From positions 1-63,289 of the forward strand of contig JABDKN010000093.1 of the NCBI GenBank assembly GCA_013002205.1: a DNA stretch of 63,289 bases. Direction: 5' to 3'. Both the position numbers and the translations under genes were made by a program. The stretch comes from Granulosicoccus sp. Lineage in GTDB: Bacteria; Pseudomonadota; Gammaproteobacteria; Granulosicoccales; Granulosicoccaceae. The notes under the pieces were generated by a model that did no database searches, was not told the origin of the DNA, and worked only from the letters and a program-made list of their open reading frames with translations. This document shows positions 40,057 to 48,572 of this stretch, piece after piece (the first letter of the stretch is position 1; the number at the start of each line of letters is the position of its first letter).

Positions 40057-40521
40057 CTAGCTTCCACCAGATCGGCTGAACAATACCTGACCAATGAGTC
40101 GTTCCAGCACGATTGCGGATTGTGTGAGCGAGATCTCGTCTGAGTCCTGCAGCATATCTTCCTCGGCTCCCGGATCCAGACCGATGTACTGTTCACCCAG
40201 CAGCCCTGCCGTGTAGATACTTGCCGTTGTGTCCAATGGGAAAGCATCGCTGAAACGGTTGTCGATAGTCAGAGTCACGCTGGCCTCAAAGGTTTCAGGA
40301 TCGTAGGTGATGTCGCTCACTTCACCTACCTTGACTCCACTAGCGGCAACCGGTGCTCTTGGCTTCAGGCCACCGACATTCTCGAACTTGGCCACCAGTG
40401 TGTATCCGGAAGTACTGGTAAAACTTGTCAGGTTACTCACTTTCATGGCCAGCACGAACATGGCTCCGAGAAACAGGAGCATGAACAGTCCGACCAGTAC
40501 TTCGATTGCACGTGAATTCAT
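40057..40521 (-). CDS. mlaD: MCE-domain protein MlaD
   Basis: MlaD is the inner-membrane MCE protein whose hexameric ring forms the periplasmic part of the Mla transporter. The 154-residue product has one N-terminal membrane segment (VLVGLFMLLFLGAMFVLAM), the MCE domain (YTLVAKFENVGGLKPRAPV, SGVKVGEVSDI) and the pore-loop region TAGLLGEQYIGLDPGAE. It lies 34 bases after mlaE. Confidence 0.94.
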   Translation of the reverse strand: MNSRAIEVLVGLFMLLFLGAMFVLAMKVSNLTSFTSTSGYTLVAKFENVGGLKPRAPVAASGVKVGEVSDITYDPETFEASVTLTIDNRFSDAFPLDTTASIYTAGLLGEQYIGLDPGAEEDMLQDSDEISLTQSAIVLERLIGQVLFSRSGGS

Positions 40522-40555
40522 TGTAAATCTCTTGATGTCTATTCTGGATATCGGG

Positions 40556-41329
40556 CTAGAACATGACTGCGGTCAGCAGGAAGTCCAGGCCGAGTATGGC
40601 CAGGGATGAATAAACCACGGTTCTTGTCGTGGCGCTGCTGACGCCCTCGGAAGTGGGAATACAGTCGGCACCTTCGAAGATGGCAATCCATGCAACGACG
40701 AAACCGAACACCAGACCCTTGATCAATCCATTGCAGACATCGCTGGTAAAACTGGTCGCATTCTGCATCTGGGACCAGTAAGCTGCGGCATCCACACCAA
40801 GCACTTCCACCCCGACCAGGTGACCACCCATGACGCCTACGGCACTGAACATGGCCGCCAGCATCGGTAGTGCCAGGAATGCAGCCAGGAATCGCGGCGC
40901 AAACACCCGCTTGTAAGGATCCACCGCCATCATTTCAAGGCCTGACAACTGCTCGGTCGCCTTCATCAGACCGATCTCGGCAGTCAGGGCTGAGCCCGCC
41001 CGTCCCGCAAACAGCAGACCCGTTACGACAGGGCCTAGCTCTCGTACCAGAGTCAGTGCCACCAGCGTACCCACCCGGTTCTCCTGACCGAAATCTATCA
41101 GTGTGTTGTACGCCTGCAGCGCAAGAACCATACCGACGAACAGGCCCGAAACCAGCACGATGGAAAGCGTCATGACGCCAGTCGAGTGCAACTGCCTGAC
41201 CAGCAGTGAGGGTCGCTTCACCAGGGAAAACAATGCCCCGAGTATATGCAACAGAAAGAGTGTCGCACGACCCAGCCGCTCTACCATGCTGAGCCAGGAG
41301 CGTCCGAATCGCTGCAGAAAATCGGTCAT
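40556..41329 (-). CDS. mlaE: ABC transporter permease MlaE
   Basis: MlaE is the membrane permease of the Mla phospholipid transporter. The 257-residue product has about five membrane segments and the family motifs VSGLFVGMVLALQAYNTL, ELGPVVTGLLFAGRAGSALT, EIGLMKATEQLSGLEMMAVDP and GFVVAWIAIFEGADC. It overlaps mlaF by ATGA. Confidence 0.95.
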   Translation of the reverse strand: MTDFLQRFGRSWLSMVERLGRATLFLLHILGALFSLVKRPSLLVRQLHSTGVMTLSIVLVSGLFVGMVLALQAYNTLIDFGQENRVGTLVALTLVRELGPVVTGLLFAGRAGSALTAEIGLMKATEQLSGLEMMAVDPYKRVFAPRFLAAFLALPMLAAMFSAVGVMGGHLVGVEVLGVDAAAYWSQMQNATSFTSDVCNGLIKGLVFGFVVAWIAIFEGADCIPTSEGVSSATTRTVVYSSLAILGLDFLLTAVMF

Positions 41330-42198
41330 CGCGCAGCTCCAGCCACCGGCTGCCCGGCGACCTGCGATTGCTGCCCGAACAAGTCGGTCTGGTAATCGGG
41401 GGCAGGTGCCTGGAATGGAACAGGCCCATCGGGCATGCCATGCAGGAACTGCTGCACCCAGGGCGAGTCGGAATTTTCCAGTTGATCAGGTGAACCTGCT
41501 TCCACCACGACGCCTTCAGAGATGATCACCGCATAGTCGGAAATGGACAAAGATTCCTTGAGATCATGCGACACGATCAGACTGGTCAGGCCCAGTGCGC
41601 CGTTGACAGTCTGGATAAGCTCCAGCAGTACGCCCATGGAAATTGGATCCTGACCAGTGAAAGGTTCGTCATACATGATCATCATCGGGTCGAAAACCAG
41701 TGCCCGCGCCAGCGCAGCTCGCCTGGCCATGCCTCCGGAAAGCTCGGCCGGTGCCAGATCACGCGCGCCACGCAGACCAACGGCGTGCAGGCGCATCAGC
41801 ACCAGGTGAGAAATAAGTGATTCGGGCAGATCCGTGTGTTCACGCAACGGATAGGCGACGTTATCGAACACCGAGAGATCAGTCAGCAGGGCGCCGGACT
41901 GGAACAGCATGCCAAGACGCTTGCGCAGCTCATAAAGCGCTGAGCGTTTCAACTTGCCGACATCCAGACCATCCACCGTGATACCGCCCTGGCTGGCCTT
42001 CAACTGTCCGCCGATCATTTTCAGCAGGGTTGTCTTGCCCGTGCCGCTCGGGCCAAGTATGGTCGTGACCTTGCCCCGTGGTATATCCAAGTTCAGGCCG
42101 CGAAATATATGCTTGCTTCCTCGAAAGAAGTGCAGGTCGCGGATGCGGACAAGCGTCGATCCATCTTCAGACATCGGATTTGGGGAACTCATGCGCAT
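41326..42198 (-). CDS. mlaF: ABC transporter ATPase MlaF
   Basis: MlaF is the ATPase that powers the Mla transporter. The 290-residue product has Walker A (GPSGTGKTT), the signature LSGGMARRAALAR, Walker B (MIMYDEPF) and the switch histidine (IVSHD). It has a C-terminal extension of about 25 residues beyond the usual end (FQAPAPDYQTDLF onward), longer than E. coli MlaF. It heads mlaFEDCB and is divergent from mlaA. Confidence 0.95.
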   Translation of the reverse strand: MRMSSPNPMSEDGSTLVRIRDLHFFRGSKHIFRGLNLDIPRGKVTTILGPSGTGKTTLLKMIGGQLKASQGGITVDGLDVGKLKRSALYELRKRLGMLFQSGALLTDLSVFDNVAYPLREHTDLPESLISHLVLMRLHAVGLRGARDLAPAELSGGMARRAALARALVFDPMMIMYDEPFTGQDPISMGVLLELIQTVNGALGLTSLIVSHDLKESLSISDYAVIISEGVVVEAGSPDQLENSDSPWVQQFLHGMPDGPVPFQAPAPDYQTDLFGQQSQVAGQPVAGAAR

Positions 42199-42265
42199 GC
42201 AATTTATGTGAAGTGTACCAGTTTGCCTGTCCTACTCAGTTGTACGGATAATTTAAGAAACACCT

Positions 42266-42296
42266 GGGCTGGAGACTCCGCACACATCGCCAGCCC
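42266..42296. repeat. Inverted repeat in the mlaF/mlaA divergent region
   Basis: GGGCTGG and CCAGCCC form a perfect 7-base stem with a 17-base loop; flanking CCTGGG/CCCAGG offers a second pairing. It lies in the region that must hold promoters for both mla transcripts. No regulator is recognised. Confidence 0.3.
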
Positions 42297-42445
42297 GCCC
42301 AGGACCCGTCCCCAGGTTTCCTATCGTTCATGCACGGTCAGCTACAATGGCCAGGTAACCTCAACTCCGGCCCTGACCTGCTGGCGCAACTGCGATGCCA
42401 AAACCATTGTTTCCTTCATTGTTACTCGCCTGTAATCATCGTGAG

Positions 42446-42535
42446 GGTCGGACCATGCTCGGTCGGACCATGCTCGGTCGGACCGCGCTGGGTCGGGCCG
42501 CGCTCGGTCGGACCACGCTCGGCAGGGCTGCGTGC
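42446..42535 (+). repeat. 15-base tandem repeat at the 5' end of mlaA
   Basis: Six head-to-tail units based on GGTCGGACCATGCTC; the first two are identical and later ones diverge. The repeat covers the start codon and the signal-peptide n-region of mlaA and encodes Leu-Gly-Arg-Thr/Ala-x units. The first two units each carry an in-frame ATG. Confidence 0.92.
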
Positions 42536-43345
42536 TGTCGACTGGCAATGGCCTTATCGACCCTTGTCATGGTCGGCTGCGCCAGTAATCCACCCACCGG
42601 ACCGGTCTACGACCCGTTTGAAGGCATCAACCGACAGATCTACCGATTCAATACAGCGCTGGACGATGCAGTTCTCAAGCCAGTTGCAAAGGGTTACCGG
42701 TTCGTATTGCCTGATCCGGTGGAAATCGGTATCAGCAACTTCTTCAGCAATCTGGACGATGTAAACGTCATTGCCAACGATCTGCTGCAGGGCAAGTTTC
42801 GCCAGGCAGGCAGCGACACCGGACGCTTCCTCTACAACACCACCGCAGGTCTGCTCGGGTTCCTTGACGTCAGTACACGCGCCGGCCTGGTCAAGCACGA
42901 TGAATCGTTCGGACAGACACTCGGGGTATGGGGCGTCGGCGAAGGCCCCTTCGTCATGCTGCCGCTGCTGGGACCCAACAATGGACGATCCACCACCGGC
43001 CTGGTGGTGGAGAAATTTACGACGGACGTGCCGCGACATACCATTGACGATACTGACGCCCGACTGGCCCTGTCAGCCCTGGACATCATTGCCCTGCGGG
43101 CTCGACTGCTGTCTGCCGGCAATCTGCTCGACGCAGCCGCACTGGATCCATACCTGTTATTACGCGATTTCTGGGTTCAACAACATCGTCGGTCGACCTG
43201 GGACGGAAAGCGGGAAGTCGGTATCGGCACGGCGACAATGGATGGTGACGACGACCTGGATGAACTCGATGAACTCGATGAACTCGACGAACTCGACGAA
43301 CTCGACGAACTCGATGAACTCGACGAACTCGACGCGCTGGACTGA
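42455..43345 (+). CDS. mlaA: Outer-membrane lipoprotein MlaA (VacJ)
   Basis: MlaA removes phospholipids from the outer leaflet of the outer membrane and hands them to MlaC. From the ATG at 42455 the product has 296 residues: a lipoprotein signal with lipobox VMVGC followed by ASNPPTG, the core (YDPFEGINRQIYRFN, LNTxxG-like YNTTAGLLGFLDV, GVGEGPFVMLPLLGP) and DPYLLLRD. Two features are odd: the n-region is made of six 5-residue repeats (LGRTx), and the end is an acidic tail of eight LDE repeats. A GAGGG site precedes the chosen ATG; an ATG at 42470 and an open frame from 42395 are alternatives. It heads mlaA-kdsD-lptCAB. Confidence 0.92.
   Translation: MLGRTMLGRTALGRAALGRTTLGRAACCRLAMALSTLVMVGCASNPPTGPVYDPFEGINRQIYRFNTALDDAVLKPVAKGYRFVLPDPVEIGISNFFSNLDDVNVIANDLLQGKFRQAGSDTGRFLYNTTAGLLGFLDVSTRAGLVKHDESFGQTLGVWGVGEGPFVMLPLLGPNNGRSTTGLVVEKFTTDVPRHTIDDTDARLALSALDIIALRARLLSAGNLLDAAALDPYLLLRDFWVQQHRRSTWDGKREVGIGTATMDGDDDLDELDELDELDELDELDELDELDELDALD
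43256..43342 (+). repeat. 9-base tandem repeat at the 3' end of mlaA
   Basis: Eight units of CTCGAYGAA (first unit CTGGATGAA), then a diverged unit and a half. It encodes (Leu-Asp-Glu)8 followed by LDALD, making a strongly acidic tail. Copy-number changes would keep the frame and only alter tail length. Confidence 0.95.
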
Positions 43346-43350
43346 GGTCA

Positions 43351-44355
43351 ATGGTCGGCACCCGCAGCGTTACAACCATGAATCCTGACCAGGAATCCCT
43401 GCTCAGGCTGGGCAGGTCCGTCATTCAGATCGAGGCGACAGCGGTTGCCCGGCTGGAATCCCGTATCGATGCGGAGTTCGTCCGCGCCTGCGAGCTGCTG
43501 ATCGGCTGCGAAGGTCGTATCGTGGTGTGTGGCATTGGCAAGTCCGGGCATATCGGGGCCAAACTTGCAGCCACCCTTGCCAGCACCGGCAGCCCTGCCT
43601 TCTTTGTGCATGCAGCCGAAGCCAGCCACGGTGATCTGGGCATGCTCAAGGGCAACGATGTCGTGATTGCCATCTCGTACTCCGGCAACTCGGCAGAATT
43701 GATGACACTGATTCCCGGGATAAAACGCATGGGCGTCCCGTTGATCAGCCTGTGTGGCGAGCCGGATTCGCCGCTGGCAAGTGCCTCTGACGTCAAGCTC
43801 AATACACGGGTGGAACGTGAAGCCTGCCCCCTGGGACTGGCACCTACCGCCAGCACGACCGCCACATTGGCGTTTGGCGACGCGCTGGCAATAGCATTGC
43901 TGGGTGCGCGTGGTTTCAGCGAGGAAGACTTTGCACGTTCTCACCCTGGAGGCCGTCTGGGACGGCGCCTGTTACTGCGCGTGGAGGATGTCATGGTTCA
44001 GGGATCAGCCTGCCCGCGCATTCGTGATACTGCGACCCTCGCCGAGGCTCTAGTGGAAATAAGCTCCAAGGGCCTGGGCATGGTTGCACTGATCGACGAA
44101 CAGGAGCGCTTGACAGGCATATTCACCGACGGTGACCTGCGGCGCACGTTCGAACGTGACCTGGACATACGCAAACTCGGCATTCACTCGGTGATGACGC
44201 GCACACCGGCCACCATCACCCGTGAGGCCCTGGCAGTCAATGCAGTCAGCCGCATGCAGACGCTGCGCATCACCGCCCTGCCCGTGGTGCGCGACGGCAC
44301 CCTGCTGGAGGGCGTAGTAACCATGCATGCCTTGCTCGGCGCCGGGGTGGTCTGA
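43351..44355 (+). CDS. kdsD: D-arabinose 5-phosphate isomerase KdsD
   Basis: KdsD converts ribulose 5-phosphate to arabinose 5-phosphate for Kdo synthesis. The 334-residue product has a SIS domain (VVCGIGKSGHIGAKLAATLAS, GDLGMLKGNDVVIAISYSGNS) and two CBS domains (from about residue 215; FTDGDLRRTFERD). It starts 5 bases after mlaA, with GAGG upstream; the ATG at 43378 (MNPDQESLL) is an alternative start. The usual next gene kdsC is absent; lptC follows directly. Confidence 0.95.
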   Translation: MVGTRSVTTMNPDQESLLRLGRSVIQIEATAVARLESRIDAEFVRACELLIGCEGRIVVCGIGKSGHIGAKLAATLASTGSPAFFVHAAEASHGDLGMLKGNDVVIAISYSGNSAELMTLIPGIKRMGVPLISLCGEPDSPLASASDVKLNTRVEREACPLGLAPTASTTATLAFGDALAIALLGARGFSEEDFARSHPGGRLGRRLLLRVEDVMVQGSACPRIRDTATLAEALVEISSKGLGMVALIDEQERLTGIFTDGDLRRTFERDLDIRKLGIHSVMTRTPATITREALAVNAVSRMQTLRITALPVVRDGTLLEGVVTMHALLGAGVV

Positions 44356-44361
44356 AACGCC

Positions 44362-44937
44362 ATGCTGTCGCGACTGGTTTCCCGCTACTGGTTTCTGCTA
44401 CCTCTGTTGATCGTGGTCGTGATTGCGGTGGACCGGCTCGAGGAGCCGGTGTTCATCGAAGTGGAGGAAACCATCGACATGCGCCAGACACGCTCCGACT
44501 ACTACCTGGCCCAGTTCCGGTCCCGCAAATTCGGCCCCGGAGGGCAGATCGAATATACCGTCGAGGGCGAAACACTGGCCCATTATCCGCACAATGATCG
44601 ATCCGAGATTACTGCGCCGCGTGTCGAACTGCTCCGCGAGGATACCCACTGGCAGATACAATCCGACACCGGGCAATTCGATCCGGACCCTGACCTGTTT
44701 ACCTTGTCCGGGGACGTGATCGTCAAACGCGTGGCACTTTCAGGCGCGCCGGTCACCATTCGCACCAGCACACTCAGTATCGCAACCGAATCCAATGAAG
44801 TCTCCACCGACGCCGCCATCGAACTCAGCGCACCGACGTGGCAACTGCAGGCTATCGGCCTGAAATCCGCCATCGATGACGGTAAGCTTTCCCTGCTCTC
44901 CAATGTCATCGGTCACTACCAGGTACCCGAACCGTGA
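44362..44937 (+). CDS. lptC: LPS export protein LptC
   Basis: LptC is the bitopic inner-membrane subunit of the LPS export bridge, linking LptB2FG to LptA. The 191-residue product has one N-terminal membrane segment (YWFLLPLLIVVVIAVDRL) and the LptC beta-jellyroll (ARHTR-like RQTRSDYYLAQFRSRKFG, VELLREDTHWQIQSDTG, LFTLSGDVIVKR). It starts 6 bases after kdsD and overlaps lptA by 4 bases. Confidence 0.92.
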   Translation: MLSRLVSRYWFLLPLLIVVVIAVDRLEEPVFIEVEETIDMRQTRSDYYLAQFRSRKFGPGGQIEYTVEGETLAHYPHNDRSEITAPRVELLREDTHWQIQSDTGQFDPDPDLFTLSGDVIVKRVALSGAPVTIRTSTLSIATESNEVSTDAAIELSAPTWQLQAIGLKSAIDDGKLSLLSNVIGHYQVPEP

Positions 44938-45482
44938 ATCCAGACGATCCTGCAAAGACGGCTTTTCCCGGTCGACCAATCCTGGCCCTTGCCCTGGTGA
45001 TCTGCACCTGTGCAGCTGGCCTGCTTCAGCGTCCTGCACAGGCACGCGAAAGCGATCTCTACCAGCCCATCGACGTGCGCGCGGACAAGTCTGAATTCGA
45101 CGAAAAAGCCGGCACGCAGACACTGATCGGCAATGTCGAGATCAGCCAGGGCAGCATGCGCATAACGGCTGACAGTATATCCATCGCGCTGCAGGACAAT
45201 GCACTCAGATCCATCACCGGCACCGGTTCGCCGATACATTTCGAGCAGCAGAACGAAGCCGGTGAGCTGATGCAGGGCAAGGCGCGACGCATCGTCTACG
45301 ATGCCCTGGCGGGCACGCTGACGCTGGAAGGTGCAGCGAGCCTGAGCCAGCCCAGGCAGGAGCTGGTCAGCGAGCGCATTATCTTCAACTCGCGCACCCA
45401 GAAAGTCAGTGCAGAAGGCAGCCCTGACGGTGGCAGGGTCAGCATCCAGATTCAGCCACCAGCGGGCGCAGATTCCAAGTGA
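44934..45482 (+). CDS. lptA: LPS export protein LptA
   Basis: LptA forms the periplasmic filament that carries LPS to the outer membrane. The 182-residue product has a signal peptide (about 1-36, with [15 protein letters not shown]) and the OstA-like repeats ([53 protein letters not shown]). The start is GTG within the lptC stop (GTGA overlap), and lptB begins the same way. Confidence 0.94.
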   Translation: MNPDDPAKTAFPGRPILALALVICTCAAGLLQRPAQARESDLYQPIDVRADKSEFDEKAGTQTLIGNVEISQGSMRITADSISIALQDNALRSITGTGSPIHFEQQNEAGELMQGKARRIVYDALAGTLTLEGAASLSQPRQELVSERIIFNSRTQKVSAEGSPDGGRVSIQIQPPAGADSK

Positions 45483-46207
45483 CACGAACGCTCGCAGCCA
45501 TCGATCTTCACAAGGCATACAAGAAAAGGCGCATCCTCGAAGGCGTCTCGCTGTCTGTCGACAGCGGCGATGTCGTCGGCCTGCTGGGCCCCAATGGTGC
45601 CGGGAAGACAACCTGCTTTTATATGGTGGTCGGCCTGGTGAAGCCGGATCAGGGCCAGATCACGATCGATGGTCTGGATATAACCCGGCATCCCATGCAT
45701 GCCCGGGCACGACTGGGGGTAGGCTACCTGCCGCAGGAAGCCTCGGTATTTCGCCAGCTGACGGTCAGCCAGAACATTCTGGCCATACTGGAGACCCGAC
45801 GGGAACTTGATCGGGAAACCCGGCACGACCGGCTCGAAGCCCTGCTCGAGGAGCTGCAGATCGCACATCTGAGAGACAGCCTGGGCATCAGCCTGTCCGG
45901 GGGTGAGCGGCGACGCGTGGAGATCGCCCGTGCCTTGTCGGCAGACCCGGGATTCATACTGCTGGACGAGCCGTTCGCCGGCGTCGATCCGATCTCGATA
46001 CTGGACATCCAGCGCATCATTACCCACCTCAAGGAGCGAAAAATTGGGGTGCTCATCACAGATCACAATGTCAGGGAGACCCTGGGAATCTGTGATCGCG
46101 CCTATATATTGAGTCATGGCAAACTCATTGCAGAAGGTACTCCCGAGACTGTTCTCGCCAATCAGGAAGTCCGAACCGTCTACCTGGGTGACAACTTTAG
46201 AATCTGA
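45479..46207 (+). CDS. lptB: LPS export ATPase LptB
   Basis: LptB is the ATPase of the LptB2FG LPS extractor. The 242-residue product has Walker A ([13 protein letters not shown]), the Q-loop region ([14 protein letters not shown]), the signature [15 protein letters not shown], Walker B ([13 protein letters not shown]) and the switch histidine ([10 protein letters not shown]), all very close to E. coli LptB. It starts at a GTG overlapping lptA by 4 bases. Confidence 0.97.
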   Translation: MTRTLAAIDLHKAYKKRRILEGVSLSVDSGDVVGLLGPNGAGKTTCFYMVVGLVKPDQGQITIDGLDITRHPMHARARLGVGYLPQEASVFRQLTVSQNILAILETRRELDRETRHDRLEALLEELQIAHLRDSLGISLSGGERRRVEIARALSADPGFILLDEPFAGVDPISILDIQRIITHLKERKIGVLITDHNVRETLGICDRAYILSHGKLIAEGTPETVLANQEVRTVYLGDNFRI

Positions 46208-46398
46208 GCGGCAACAGCTGACACCCCGTGCCGCCGCTAATTACCTGTAATCGTTACAGAACGCTACATGCGCCCATATTTTTTCCAGTTTGTAATTCAA
46301 GTTATATGGTCCATACTCACTGACGGCGAGGATTTTGCGTCTATAGGTTCGTAGCTGAACATTATTCTTCCTGGAATCGGTTTACCGGACACGCGTCG
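46208..46398 (+). promoter_or_regulatory. lptB-rpoN intergenic region with two inverted repeats
   Basis: No gene here. AGCGGC/GCCGCT (46207-46238) could form a loose hairpin right after lptB. CTGTAA-TCG-TTACAG (46245-46259) is a perfect 6-base dyad. The dyad resembles a LexA box but has 7 rather than 8 bases between CTGT and ACAG. An rpoN promoter is likely in the AT-rich remainder, but I cannot fix it. Confidence 0.4.
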
Positions 46399-47934
46399 AT
46401 GAAACAGTCTTTGCAGATCAAGATGGGTCAGTCTCTGGCCATGACCCCTCAGTTACAGCAGGCAATCAAGCTTCTGCAACTGTCCACCCTTGAACTGCAA
46501 AGCGAGATACAGACCGCTCTGGAAAGCAACCCCATGCTGGAAATGCAGGATGAGGAGGGCTCGGAGCCGCGCGAAGCCGATCTGGCCAACGAATCGCGCG
46601 AGACGCGTGAAGCCAATCGGGAGGCGGATAAGGCAGCGGCCGAGCAGAAGCAGACGGCCTCGGAAATCGAACTGGTCGGCGAAAATGTCCAGAGCGGTGA
46701 TGATGTGCTGCCTGAGGAACTGCCCGTTGACAGTGCCTGGGATGACATCTACGACTCGGCGACACCGGCCAGCACAGGCACCGCCGGCAGCGATGGCGAA
46801 TCCCGCGATTTCACCGAGTTCCATAATGCAGGCATTGCCAGCATCCAGGATCACCTCAACGAGCAGATTCGTTTTGCCCCGCTATCCGAGCGCGACCAGG
46901 TAATTGCCGAAACCATTATCGATGCCATCGACAACAATGGCTACCTGATCGACGATGTGGATGTACTGATAGACGGACTGAATCGCGACATTACAGACCC
47001 CGAGACACTTTTCGTGCTCGATGAGTTCGAAACGGTGTTGCATCTGGTGCAACATCTGGATCCGGCTGGCTGTGGTGCCCGCGATGCCAGCGAATGCATG
47101 AGTATCCAGCTCAGCCAGCTACCGGAGAGCGATGTGGTGAACCACGCCATGGGCATCGTACGCAACCATCTGGATCTTCTCGCCAATCATGACTTCGCCC
47201 GGTTGCGTCGCCTGTTCAAGATCAACGACGATCAGCTGCAGAAAGCCATATCACTGATTCGCAGCCTGAATCCAAGGCCTGGCCGCCAGCTGGTCAACGA
47301 CCACGACCAGTACATCGTACCGGATGTATTCGTCAAGAAGGTCAAGGGCGTCTGGCGAGTCGAGCTGAATCCGGATATTGCACCCAGGCTCGGTATCAAC
47401 GCGCTGTACGCCGGCATGGTCAAGCGCGCTGACAAGAGCGATGACAACAACTTCATGCGAAGCCACCTGCAGGAGGCTCGCTGGTTCATTAAAAGCCTGC
47501 AAAGCCGTAATGAGACACTGCTTCGTGTGGCTACGGCCATCGTCGAGCGCCAGCGCAGTTTTCTGGAATACGGCGATGAGGCGATGAAACCCCTGGTGCT
47601 GCGCGACATTGCCGAGCAGCTCAGCCTGCACGAATCCACCATTTCGCGCGTGACCACGCATAAATACATCCATACACCGCGCGGAATATTTGAATTCAAG
47701 TACTTTTTCTCCAGTCACGTCTCCACTGCCAACGGTGGAGAGTGTTCGGCAACTGCGATACGGGCCATGATCAAGAAATTCATTGCTGCAGAGGACGCCA
47801 CGAAACCGCTATCGGACAGTAAAATTGCCAGTACGTTAGTCGCTGAAGGAATACAGGTTGCACGAAGAACAGTAGCCAAGTATCGTGAATCCATGGCAAT
47901 TCCGCCATCGAATGAGCGTAAGCGGCTGAACTAG
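46399..47934 (+). CDS. rpoN: RNA polymerase sigma54 factor RpoN
   Basis: RpoN directs transcription from -24/-12 promoters with enhancer-binding ATPases. The 511-residue product has the Gln-rich activator region I (KMGQSLAMTPQLQQAIKLLQ), an acidic region II of about 80 residues (longer than in E. coli), the core-binding domain, the helix-turn-helix (LSLHESTISRVTTHKYIHTP) and the RpoN box ARRTVAKYR at 488-496. The order rpoN-hpf-ptsN is the classic one. Confidence 0.97.
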   Translation: MKQSLQIKMGQSLAMTPQLQQAIKLLQLSTLELQSEIQTALESNPMLEMQDEEGSEPREADLANESRETREANREADKAAAEQKQTASEIELVGENVQSGDDVLPEELPVDSAWDDIYDSATPASTGTAGSDGESRDFTEFHNAGIASIQDHLNEQIRFAPLSERDQVIAETIIDAIDNNGYLIDDVDVLIDGLNRDITDPETLFVLDEFETVLHLVQHLDPAGCGARDASECMSIQLSQLPESDVVNHAMGIVRNHLDLLANHDFARLRRLFKINDDQLQKAISLIRSLNPRPGRQLVNDHDQYIVPDVFVKKVKGVWRVELNPDIAPRLGINALYAGMVKRADKSDDNNFMRSHLQEARWFIKSLQSRNETLLRVATAIVERQRSFLEYGDEAMKPLVLRDIAEQLSLHESTISRVTTHKYIHTPRGIFEFKYFFSSHVSTANGGECSATAIRAMIKKFIAAEDATKPLSDSKIASTLVAEGIQVARRTVAKYRESMAIPPSNERKRLN

Positions 47935-48064
47935 AAGAATATATGCCCGAACAGCAATCCCTGACAGAACTGTTCCCCATCACTTTGAGCCTTCAGTGCC
48001 GGAGTACCGGGAATTATCGGGAATGCTGCCCCTCCCTGTACGGACACGCAATGGTCCTTATCTG

Positions 48065-48090
48065 TGCGGAGTCCCGTGTCGGGCTCCGCA
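48065..48090 (+). terminator. Hairpin between rpoN and hpf
   Basis: TGCGGAG(T)CCCG and CGGGCTCCGCA pair as an 11-base stem with one bulged T and a TGT loop, followed by the short U-containing tail TTTCC. It may be a partial terminator or attenuator 32 bases before hpf. The tail is too poor in T for a strong terminator. Confidence 0.5.
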
Positions 48091-48121
48091 TTTCCTATTG
48101 TCATATTATCAGGAGATGCCC

Positions 48122-48436
48122 ATGAACCTAACCGTAACTGGTCACCACGTTGACGTAACCAGCTCCATGCGTAATTACGTGACTGAGAAGATGGAACGCC
48201 TCCAACGCCACTCCGACAACGTTTTCGGGGTCCACGTAATACTGTCCGTGGAAAAAATGAGACAGAAAGCAGAAGCTACCATCCAGGTATCCGGTAATAC
48301 CCTGTACGCGGATACCACTGAACCTGATATGTACGCCGCCATCGATCTTCTCACAGACAAGCTGGACAGACAGCTGATCAGGCACAAGGAAAAGCTCAAG
48401 GCACATCGACGAACTGGTGAACCAGTGCTCGAATAG
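48122..48436 (+). CDS. hpf: Ribosome hibernation promoting factor HPF (short form)
   Basis: HPF binds the 30S decoding centre and helps form inactive 100S ribosomes in stationary phase. The 104-residue product has the HPF/YfiA fold (NLTVTGHHVDVTSSMRNYV, TEPDMYAAIDLLTDKLDRQL, RHKEKLKAHR). It is the short form without the C-terminal dimerisation domain. The ATG at 48122 has AGGAGA upstream; the open frame reaches back to 47996, but that part lies over the hairpin. Confidence 0.95.
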   Translation: MNLTVTGHHVDVTSSMRNYVTEKMERLQRHSDNVFGVHVILSVEKMRQKAEATIQVSGNTLYADTTEPDMYAAIDLLTDKLDRQLIRHKEKLKAHRRTGEPVLE

Positions 48437-48494
48437 GCATTCGGCACTTTTAATCCGGACTGCCTGGGCGCACAATAGCGCTCTCGCGGTGATT

Positions 48495-48540
48495 CAAAGG
48501 CCCTGTTACAGCCTGCAGCACGCAGGATTCAGGGCCTTTG
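48495..48540 (+). promoter_or_regulatory. Nested hairpin in the hpf-ptsN gap
   Basis: CAAAGGCCCTG (48495-48505) and CAGGGCCTTTG (48530-48540) form a perfect 11-base stem. Inside it CCTGC and GCAGG (48512-48526) form a second stem with loop AGCAC. The whole folds as a two-tier hairpin 32 bases before ptsN. No T-run follows, so it is more likely an RNA processing, stability or regulatory element than a terminator. Confidence 0.6.
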
Positions 48541-48572
48541 AGCGCACAGTCTGGTCAACTACTCGACATTTC

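Noticed and set aside
46245-46259. LexA-like dyad before rpoN
   Set aside because: CTGT and ACAG are separated by 7 rather than 8 bases, and rpoN is not a usual SOS gene.
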